Positions 1 through 7,700 of a stretch of 9,807 bases of DNA are shown here, one piece after another. Position numbers and translations under genes: made by a program. The stretch is from an uncultured Bacilli bacterium. GTDB taxonomy: Bacteria > Bacillota_I > Bacilli_A > RF39 > UBA660. The notes beneath the pieces are model-generated. The model was not told the DNA's origin. It made no database searches and saw nothing but the letters and a program-made list of their open reading frames with translations. The DNA lies in assembly GCA_947632295.1 (NCBI GenBank), contig CANROQ010000025.1:1-9807 (forward strand). The letters are read 5' to 3'. Every line of letters begins with the position of its first letter. Position 1 is the first letter of the stretch.

Positions 1-3000
1 TATTTTTGTTTTAAATTATCAACATTAATATAAGGCGCAATTTTTTCAAGCCATAATGCTTTAGTATGAATATTTTTATCTTTAGCAATTTGCATTAAAT
101 ATTTAACAATATTAGTTAATTCTTCACCATTAGTAGCAATTTTCTTCTCGCTTTTTTCAGTTTCAACATTTTTGACAATATAGCCAATATTATTAATAAA
201 ATCTAAGGAAGTATCAATTTCCTTTTTCATCTTTTCTGAAGGTATATATTGATTTCCTGCCCAAGCTGCTTGTCCTAAAATGAAAATTTCATTATAACCA
301 ACTTGTAAATAAAAGCGACCTGTCTGTTTTAAGAAAGCGGCATCTGGACATTTAATAACATCGGTACTATCAGCTTTTTCTTGAACACGCAAACAAACTC
401 TAAAACGCGTATTACTCCAAATTTGATTATCGACTACACCCGAAGGTTTTTGTGTTGCTAAAATTAAATGTACACCTAAACTACGACCAATACGAGCAGT
501 ACTAATAAGTTGTTGCATAAAATCTGGTTGTTGACTTTTTAATTCAGCAAACTCATCTGAAATAATAAATAAATGAGCAACTGGTTCTTTTACGACACCA
601 CGTCTAAATAAACTTTGATATTTATAAATATCAATTGTACTTTCACCAGAAATTTGTCTTGCTTCATTAAAAATTTTTTGACGTCTTTTTAATTCCGATT
701 CAATAGAAGCAAGTGATCTATTTATTTCATTAGTATCTAAATTGGTAATAGTTCCTACAATATGTGGTAATTTTTCACCAGTTTCTTCATTGACAAATGC
801 ACCAGTTAAACCTCCACCTTTATAATCTATTAATATAAACTGAACTTCATATGGATGATAATTTATAGCCATGGATAATATATAAGTGATTATAAATTCT
901 GATTTACCACTACCAGTCATACCAGCTATTAAACCATGTGGTCCATGAAATTTTTCATGTAAATCCAAATTTAATTTTTCACCACTTTTACCTATACCTA
1001 TAGGGGCTTGCAAAGTTAAAATTGGATTATTTTTTTGCCATCTACTTAAAGCGTTTAACTGTTCAACTTTACCAACATCATATAATTCCAAAAATCCTAC
1101 TTTATTAGGAATTTTTCCTTCTGTATCATTATTAACCTCAATTGGTATATTAGCCAAAGTGTGACAACATTCATATAGATTATAGTTGCTTGTCGTATCA
1201 ACTTTAAATGTTTGAATATTTGAATTTAAAACATTTTCAAAAACCTCACATTTATTGACAGAAACATTGATAAAACTATTGCAGCCATTTGGTAAATTAG
1301 ATACACGATTATTCATAATAACTAAACTAAAGCCTAAATTAGATTCATTTTTTAATACTTTTTTAATAAAATCAAAGTTTCTAATCGCTTTATAACAGTC
1401 AGTTATAATTAAATAATGTGGCATGAATAAACTATTACTGTTCATACTTTCTTTTTCTAAATTAGCCCTATCAGCTAATTCACGTTCTAGTAAATAGCAA
1501 ATTTCTTTTATTTCATCATTAGTACTAGCAAAAAAACGTGTTGTCTTAAAATCGTTAAAACAATGTGGACATACTTTTAAATAATCCCAATCATTTTCAT
1601 AATCTTTGTTTGTTAAAATAACAATTTTTAGTTCATCATAACTATGAAAAGTAATTAATTGTAATAAAATATTATCCATAAATCTTTTTGATAAATTATA
1701 ATCACCAATTACTGCTGTTATATTTTTTTCTTTAAAAGAATAAGCAATTGGTACATTATTCAAATCTTTTGGTTCATTAACTAATTTACTTAAAATATCT
1801 TTCATTTTATCTTTATCTAATGAAAAATGTTCTTCTGGATAATTTATATCGATAGACATTTTTTTAGTTCCATAACCTAGACTGGCTGTTAGAAAATCAT
1901 CTTCAGTAATTTTTCTTTCCCATAAGTTCATTTTTTGTTCCAAAATTATTTTCGAACATTCTTCTAATGGCAAATAATTTTCGTTTAAAATTTTACTTTG
2001 TTGTTTGATAGTATCAGAAATTAATTGTCGTTTTTCATCAATATACTTAGTATATTTCTTAATTCTTAAACGTTCTCTTCGAAATTGTTTATTTTTTTGA
2101 TAAAGTTTCGTCATAAATGGCCATAATATCATCGACGCTAACATCGCACCACATATAATTAATGATGGTAACGCTGCATCCCAGGTAATTTGCCCAGTCG
2201 AAACATTATTCAAAGTTGTCATACCTGTTACAATAGATGACATTCCCATTGTAATCATTGGTCCAATTGTTAAGATTAGTGGTTGATCTTCTTGTTCTTG
2301 TTTCCCAGGTGGTGGGTCTATTTTTAAATCTAATTTTTCAATATTAGATTTAAATCTTGGTCTTTTATGAAAATAATCATCATCAGTATAAACTTTAATA
2401 TCACGTTCTTCTTCTTTGGTATAATTAGTATTGAAATTTACATCACTAGCAATTCTTTCTTGAAAAACAACTGGTTTAAAACTAACTATATTGCAAGGGT
2501 TATTGATAATTAAAACTGGTTTATTTTCTTCGATCATTACAATAATTTTTAAACCTGCAATAAATACTATATCACCAGATTCTAAAACTTTTGATTTTTC
2601 AATTTTATCATCATTTACAAAGACACCTATTTTACTATCGACATCAAACACCGTAAAAACATTATTTTTAAAGGTAATTGAAGCATGATGTTTAGAACAT
2701 AATGGATGTTTATAACAAATAGTTGCTTTATCATCATTACCAATTGTTACATCCGAACCATTTACTAAATAATAATATCGATATGTTTCATCGAAAACAG
2801 GAGCACAATGAAGTAAAACCCTTTCTTTAGTTTCCATTATTTCTAGTAAATAAAAGCCATAATTTTGTAATATTACTGATTCTATTTGCACATTTTTTTC
2901 TAAAATTACAACATCCTGATTACTATTTAATTTCCACTGACCATTACATGCTTCAATATTTATTAAATTTTGTTCGATACTTTGTTCATCAAAACCTGTT

Positions 3001-3077
3001 ACCCAATAATTACCATATACGATATTTGGTAATGTCAAATTATTAATTTGATGTCCTTTTATTAAAGATACTAGCAT
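1..3077 (-). CDS. essC: EssC, type VIIb secretion motor ATPase (3' end cut by window edge)
   Basis: Membrane-anchored FtsK/SpoIIIE-type ATPase that drives export through the T7SSb. The frame from ATG 3077-3075 stays open to base 1, giving 1025 complete codons; relatives are about 1480 residues, so the last ATPase domain (D3) lies outside. Visible in order: an N-terminal FHA-like region (about 1-95); a second FHA domain (about 100-180) with G113-N114, SKHH at 128-131 and a VN turn; a charged stretch; two membrane helices (about 267-285 and 306-323) with GPMITMGMSS and IICGAMLASMIL; a degenerate D1 region with no Walker A; then D2 with Walker A GMTGSGKS (Lys725), DYKGGG, Walker B FIISDEFAEL (Asp841-Glu842) and ARIGRSLGVHLILATQKPSG. 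These closely match the staphylococcal EssC layout as I remember it. The start is 18 bases after the DUF4176 stop, with a GGGGTTG ribosome site at 3084-3090. An odd point is a CPHC motif (Cys503, Cys506) in D1. Confidence 0.97.
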   Translation of the reverse strand, partial: MLVSLIKGHQINNLTLPNIVYGNYWVTGFDEQSIEQNLINIEACNGQWKLNSNQDVVILEKNVQIESVILQNYGFYLLEIMETKERVLLHCAPVFDETYRYYYLVNGSDVTIGNDDKATICYKHPLCSKHHASITFKNNVFTVFDVDSKIGVFVNDDKIEKSKVLESGDIVFIAGLKIIVMIEENKPVLIINNPCNIVSFKPVVFQERIASDVNFNTNYTKEEERDIKVYTDDDYFHKRPRFKSNIEKLDLKIDPPPGKQEQEDQPLILTIGPMITMGMSSIVTGMTTLNNVSTGQITWDAALPSLIICGAMLASMILWPFMTKLYQKNKQFRRERLRIKKYTKYIDEKRQLISDTIKQQSKILNENYLPLEECSKIILEQKMNLWERKITEDDFLTASLGYGTKKMSIDINYPEEHFSLDKDKMKDILSKLVNEPKDLNNVPIAYSFKEKNITAVIGDYNLSKRFMDNILLQLITFHSYDELKIVILTNKDYENDWDYLKVCPHCFNDFKTTRFFASTNDEIKEICYLLERELADRANLEKESMNSNSLFMPHYLIITDCYKAIRNFDFIKKVLKNESNLGFSLVIMNNRVSNLPNGCNSFINVSVNKCEVFENVLNSNIQTFKVDTTSNYNLYECCHTLANIPIEVNNDTEGKIPNKVGFLELYDVGKVEQLNALSRWQKNNPILTLQAPIGIGKSGEKLNLDLHEKFHGPHGLIAGMTGSGKSEFIITYILSMAINYHPYEVQFILIDYKGGGLTGAFVNEETGEKLPHIVGTITNLDTNEINRSLASIESELKRRQKIFNEARQISGESTIDIYKYQSLFRRGVVKEPVAHLFIISDEFAELKSQQPDFMQQLISTARIGRSLGVHLILATQKPSGVVDNQIWSNTRFRVCLRVQEKADSTDVIKCPDAAFLKQTGRFYLQVGYNEIFILGQAAWAGNQYIPSEKMKKEIDTSLDFINNIGYIVKNVETEKSEKKIATNGEELTNIVKYLMQIAKDKNIHTKALWLEKIAPYINVDNLKQK

Positions 3078-3095
3078 ACTAATCAACCCCAATAT

Positions 3096-3377
3096 TTAAC
3101 TATTTTCATTTATTTGTTTTTCTAATTTAAGTAAATTTGCTGTAAATTCTTTTGCTTCATCATCTTGATAGCCTATATAATATATTTTATCAATTTCTTC
3201 ATGATTAAACAAGCAAATTTGTTCTGAAGATAAAAAACCTTCTGGATACAAGCATCCACTATAATCATAGATTTTTTTAGTGTCAGTAGACGCTAAAAAG
3301 CCAGAAATCATAATACGTTTTTTCCCACCTTTTAGCATTACTACTGTTCCTATTGGCAAAAATTTATCCTGTTTCAT
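3096..3377 (-). CDS. DUF4176-family small T7SS-associated protein
   Basis: A 93-residue cytoplasmic protein with no signal peptide or membrane helix. The pattern LPIGTVV (7-13), LKGG (15-18), a basic KKRIMISG strand, YDYSGCLYPEG (37-47), FNHEEID (57-63) and YIGYQDDE (67-74) is what I recall of DUF4176 proteins. Those recur beside LXG effectors and secretion genes in Bacillota T7SSb loci and have been proposed as effector partners or targeting factors; the role here is inferred from that. Its ATG overlaps the upstream stop (ATGA, 3374-3377), so translation is probably coupled; a purine-rich GGGGAAGAG at 3381-3389 lies inside the upstream coding end. It is followed after 18 bases by essC. The length is normal for the family and no defects are seen. 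Confidence 0.85.
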   Translation of the reverse strand: MKQDKFLPIGTVVMLKGGKKRIMISGFLASTDTKKIYDYSGCLYPEGFLSSEQICLFNHEEIDKIYYIGYQDDEAKEFTANLLKLEKQINENS

Positions 3378-4081
3378 TTACTCTTCCCCATTTCGTTTTT
3401 TTTTATTGGCATAATCGAATTTTCATCATAACGAATAACTTTGATAGGAATATCTAATTTATCTTTTAATTCAACATTCATTTTTTCAATTATTTCACCA
3501 ATTTCTAACATTTGACTAGAAAATTTATTTCGACATTCAATAGCTGTTAAACCATTAAAGTTAAATAAATTGACATTAACTCCAATAACAATTGATTTAT
3601 TTTTAGCAAAATAATCAGGTGAAAATGGGCCGTAACTAAGATTTATAAAATCAGGTTTATCTTTATACATTTTAATAATATCTTGATAAGTATTTTGCAC
3701 AATTACCAAGGAATTTTTACTAATATTAGAATTATCATAATCAGCGACTAACGTATCTATTTGTGATTTGTCTAATCTTTCGATAAATAAATTATTTCTA
3801 ATATATATATACTCCATGCCAACATTAGAGGTATATTGATAAATATCATAGTTATTAGTTGAATTTGGAATAAATTTTAATGGATGGTTTTTAATTAAAT
3901 TATCATATTCTTTCAAATTGAGTTTTTCGCATAAATATTTATTTAAAATTTTTTTATAAATAAATAAACATTTAAAATAATTATCATTAAGTTCGTTTTT
4001 TGTTACTAATCCTTTATTATTAGCCTCAGTCATGTCAACATCAATGCAATATTGTTTTAAAATTTCAAAATTCGTATTCAT
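3374..4081 (-). CDS. Uncharacterised 235-residue T7SS-locus protein
   Basis: I do not recognise this family. The protein is soluble in appearance, with no signal peptide or membrane segment. The N-terminal part (1-65) looks helical and charged (NYFKCLFIYKKILNKYL at about 34-50). The middle has alternating strands (YIYIRNNLFIERL at 91-103, SLVIVQN at 124-130, SIVIGVNVNLFNFNG at 163-177), and the end is a helix (about 181-206) with a basic tail. The layout suggests an alpha/beta cytoplasmic protein. ATG at 4081 is supported by GAGGTG seven bases upstream. It ends in TGA overlapping the DUF4176 start, so the two products are probably made together and may act together. Position between effector and essC suggests an accessory, chaperone or adaptor role; an immunity role is less likely but possible. 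Function is inference from context only. Confidence 0.8.
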   Translation of the reverse strand: MNTNFEILKQYCIDVDMTEANNKGLVTKNELNDNYFKCLFIYKKILNKYLCEKLNLKEYDNLIKNHPLKFIPNSTNNYDIYQYTSNVGMEYIYIRNNLFIERLDKSQIDTLVADYDNSNISKNSLVIVQNTYQDIIKMYKDKPDFINLSYGPFSPDYFAKNKSIVIGVNVNLFNFNGLTAIECRNKFSSQMLEIGEIIEKMNVELKDKLDIPIKVIRYDENSIMPIKKNEMGKSK

Positions 4082-4088
4082 TTGTTAT

Positions 4089-4094
4089 CACCTC
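4089..4094 (-). promoter_or_regulatory. Ribosome binding site GAGGTG for the 235-residue gene
   Basis: Strong Shine-Dalgarno match seven bases before ATG 4081, inside the 24-base gap after the 185-residue gene. It supports the chosen start. Confidence 0.85.
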
Positions 4095-4105
4095 AATCAT
4101 CTACT

Positions 4106-4663
4106 CTATCGTTTGTTTTTTTTTTCACTCAAAGGATCATAAATAATTTCATATTTATAGGCTGGATCATCAATAAAATGCCTAAATGAATTATCATATT
4201 TCCAATTACCATCTTTTGTAAGATAATAACACTTTGCAGAATTCAAATCAAATCTTAAGATTAAATCATTGTCAAATTTATAGTATTCATAATTTGGTTC
4301 TTCTTCAGCCATTTCTTCATCAATAATATTTTCCTTATATATCGCTAAAGTATTTGATAATGTATTTAAATGATAATATACATGATTACCAGTAAATACA
4401 TACATATTAAATTCTTGAATATCTTGAAGATTATAATTTTTAATAAAATCTGCTAAATTTTCATACTTTTTATAAAATACTATATCTTGAGCATTATCAG
4501 TCTTTTCACTACTGACAATAATTTCATCTATCATTCCAAATTTATTTTGTAATGATAAAATTAATTTTTTTAATTCATTACAATTTTTTAATGCTTCAAA
4601 TTGATAAAAATTTCTAACTGAACCATCATCATATTTTATACTATCTTTTTTATACAACTGCAT
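4106..4663 (-). CDS. Uncharacterised 185-residue acidic protein, candidate immunity protein
   Basis: I do not recognise this protein. It is 185 residues, without signal peptide or membrane helix, tyrosine-rich, with an acidic loop at 111-123 (IIDEEMAEEEP) and a basic C-terminus (KKNKR). The first half is helix-strand mixed; the second half (about 124-176) reads like strands (YYKFDNDLILRFDL, CYYLTKDGNWKYD). ATG 4663 is preceded by GAGGTG with eight bases of spacing. It is the first gene after the giant toxin-like gene, across a 65-base gap, and is followed after 24 bases by the next gene. In polymorphic toxin loci the gene directly 3' of the toxin usually encodes the immunity protein, and a small acidic cytoplasmic protein fits. 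It carries no recognisable HD-hydrolase motif, so if it is an immunity protein it would act by binding rather than by degrading an alarmone. It could equally be another secretion accessory protein. Confidence 0.8.
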   Translation of the reverse strand: MQLYKKDSIKYDDGSVRNFYQFEALKNCNELKKLILSLQNKFGMIDEIIVSSEKTDNAQDIVFYKKYENLADFIKNYNLQDIQEFNMYVFTGNHVYYHLNTLSNTLAIYKENIIDEEMAEEEPNYEYYKFDNDLILRFDLNSAKCYYLTKDGNWKYDNSFRHFIDDPAYKYEIIYDPLSEKKNKR

Positions 4664-4671
4664 GAATAATT

Positions 4672-4677
4672 CACCTC
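4672..4677 (-). promoter_or_regulatory. Ribosome binding site GAGGTG for the 185-residue gene
   Basis: Strong Shine-Dalgarno match eight bases before ATG 4663. It fixes the start of this gene and shows it is translated independently of the long gene upstream. Confidence 0.85.
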
Positions 4678-4701
4678 ATATAATTTATTTTCTAATTACT
4701 T

Positions 4702-4717
4702 AATAAAATATTTTATT
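4702..4717. repeat. Perfect A/T-only palindrome in the toxin-immunity gap
   Basis: AATAAAATATTTTATT is a 16-base perfect inverted repeat in the 65-base gap between the giant gene and the 185-residue gene, the longest gap in the window. It has no G or C, so it would make a weak hairpin. In DNA this AT-rich it may be chance. It is not a credible intrinsic terminator, and no clear -35/-10 pair was seen in the gap. Confidence 0.35.
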
Positions 4718-4728
4718 TAACATTTATA

Positions 4729-7700
4729 TTAATTTAGAATTTCACTAATCATTTCATCCAATTTTTCTTTAAATCTTGGATATAAATTAATTATTCCATC
4801 ATCGTTAAGTTTTTTTAAATATATCAAATCATTCAAATAATCGCTTTTTGTAAATTTGGTACCAAAATAATCTAAATTATTTTCAAAATTTTGTATTTTT
4901 TCCTTAACTTTTTTATCTTCTACTATGTTGCATAATTTTGATATTTCAATCTTTGGTAGCACTATATTCTTTTCTTCAAACTGATGTTCAATATACCAAT
5001 TATAACCATCGATTCCATCTGGCATTTCAACTAAACTTTGATAAGCTATTTGAATATAATCTGCCAAATCTTTAGATTTTTCCGTTACTAATTCGTTTCT
5101 TTTTATTTCATACAATTTATGAGTTAATGTTTCTTTCGTTTTAAATGAATCTAAAGTATGAAATTGTAATTCAAATACAAATCCATCTTGGGTTTTAATA
5201 GAAACATTTATACCTTTATAATGAGGCATATACCAACAATTTTTATAATTAACTATTTCATAACCTTTATTAGTTAATTCTTCTAAAGAAGATTTAACTT
5301 TAGATTTGTATTGACTATCCTCTACTATTAAAGTATATCGTAAACTATCACCTATTTGTGAAGCTGCCACATCAATATCATTTATAGTTACTTGACGTTT
5401 TTTCTTTTTAGCTGAAGTCGTAGCATCAGTTTTAACTTTACGCTCTAAACTTTCTTTACTTTTTAATTTATGTTCTTCACCTATTAACGAAGCTGTTGTA
5501 CTTTCTAACAATTTTAAATCTTCAGTAATCTTTTGTTCATGCAATTTTGCTTGATTCAAAATTTCAGAAACATAAATATCAGTACGATCTTGTATTTCCG
5601 TTGATAATGGAATTTCTTTTGATTTAGTTGATTTAACTAAATCATCAATACTTTTATTTTCTTTTTTGACTATTTGTTTCTTATAATTAGATATTTTTCT
5701 TTTAGTGTATTTTAATTTTTTAATTTTATATGCCAATTCTATATCATTATGATTATTTTTTTGTAATTCCAATAATTTATTTATTTCATTGTCTATATAT
5801 GTTTCTTCTTCAATTGTGTTAACTTCTACAATATTTTTTAATTTAAAGTATTCTTTTTCAATTGCTTCATTGTATTCATAATCATTACTATTTTTTATTT
5901 GTTGTAATTCATTAAAACGGATAATTTGATTTTTTAATAAATATTGTTTATAATTAACATCTTCAAATTGTATATTTTTCGATATGTATGTAATTAAATC
6001 ATCTTCATAACTAAATCCACTGTAATTACCAATCAAAACTTCTAATTTGTTATATAATTCATTATTATTTTTTTGCAAATCACAAATAAATGATAATTCA
6101 TTAATCATTCTATCAATATCCATTTTAGTATTTAAATTATGGAAATAATTATCAGCTAATTCAATATTTTCTACACAAAATTTTGAAAAATCTAATAATT
6201 TTTGTCTAGAGATGTTCTCATTGTATAATAATTTATACCAAACTTGCTGAGCATTTTGTAATCCAATAATATTCTTTATAATATCTAAACTTGTATTATT
6301 GAAAAATTCAGGTTGCATTAAATATTCCACATATTCAGGACAAATTTTATAAATATCATTATATATTAGAGTAATAAAATCAGCATCAAAATTTTTCCTC
6401 CACATTTGTTTCTTCATTATTTCATATAATCCAATATCAATATTTTTACAATTTATTTCACTTTGATGTATGTTTTGATATTGTTCTAATAAACTATGAA
6501 ATAAATTTGGTTGTTTAATCTTTTCTAAAATTTTTCCACTATTGCATATATTATATACCCGCATAATTGTTAATACAACTGCTAAAGTATCATCATTTAT
6601 AACAGTTTTATTTTTTAAATCTGTTAAAACGCGACATTCATCAAAATCTACCGTATTATCAATACAAAAATTCCAAAATTTTTGATCACTAATTTCATCA
6701 GTTATATCAATATAAGATATTGAACCATTGTTATTTGCAATAAATTCATCAAGCGAAATATACTTTCTTTCACCCCATGTATCAACAATCAACATATTAT
6801 TTTCAGTAATTCCTGTAACTGTCATCGCATGACTACTAAGTTTGTTATGAAAAAATTCTCGTTTTCCAGACCACACATAAATATTATCTTCACTTAATTC
6901 AGTTGATGGGTTATTATATACATATACACCACCATCCATATTATCATTTTTGTGAACAGTAATATATATTGTTTTATTTTTGTTTAAATTAGAAATAATA
7001 TTATTCCTTATCTCAACAATATTAGTATTTAAGCTTTTGTCTGAATTATAAATGTAATTATATGATGTTGATAATTCTATATCTTTAGATTTAAAATAAG
7101 AATCTAAGGCGATACATTCCAACCTATCATGATACCAATTACTATAATCACTATAATATGAAAAAATATATTTAGCAAAGGAGTTTTTATTAAGTTTAAT
7201 AGCATCAAAATTTCTTGCAAAACCATTAGCTTTAGCAAATTCTACAAAATTATTTTTCATTACGAACATATATAAATCTGCTAATAAACGTTCCTGTCGA
7301 AATTCAAGATTTTTTTTACCTGTTACTCCATCAATGTTTTCGTAAAATAAATCAAAACCAAATTTTTGTTTAAATAACTCCTGTTTATCAGAAAAATAAT
7401 TAATTATTGCATTAACTACTGGTGCAAAAGAACAAAGCCCTCCAGTAACATCAGAATCCATCACTATTAATAGATTATTTCTCCATTCACTACTAACCCA
7501 AGGTAATGTTTTATCTAAATATTGGATTGTATCTTCCATTTCTAAATTATAATAATCAGAACTCATCACCATTAATAGATTATTTCTACATTCCTTACTA
7601 GCCCAAGGTAATCCTTCCTTTATAAACCTTGCTTGTTCTTTTTCGTTATAATGCATAAAATTCCGATCTTTAGATATAGCATCTAGCAAAACTAAATTAC

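Noticed and set aside
2491..2688. 65-residue plus-strand reading frame
   Set aside because: It is antisense to the FHA-containing part of essC, has no ribosome site, and its low-complexity Ile/Thr/Ser content is what the complement of AT-rich coding DNA gives.
1..3077. Chromosomal FtsK/SpoIIIE DNA translocase instead of EssC
   Set aside because: The FHA domains, the position of the two membrane helices before a degenerate D1, and the T7SS-type neighbours fit EssC; FtsK has four N-terminal membrane helices and a C-terminal gamma domain, and no FHA.
3374..3377. ATGA overlap as a possible frameshift or gene break
   Set aside because: Both proteins are complete with their own motifs or normal length, so this is ordinary translational coupling.
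4702..4717. A/T palindrome as a transcription terminator or operator
   Set aside because: A stem with no G-C pair is too weak for a terminator and such palindromes are expected by chance in DNA this AT-rich; kept only as a low-confidence repeat.
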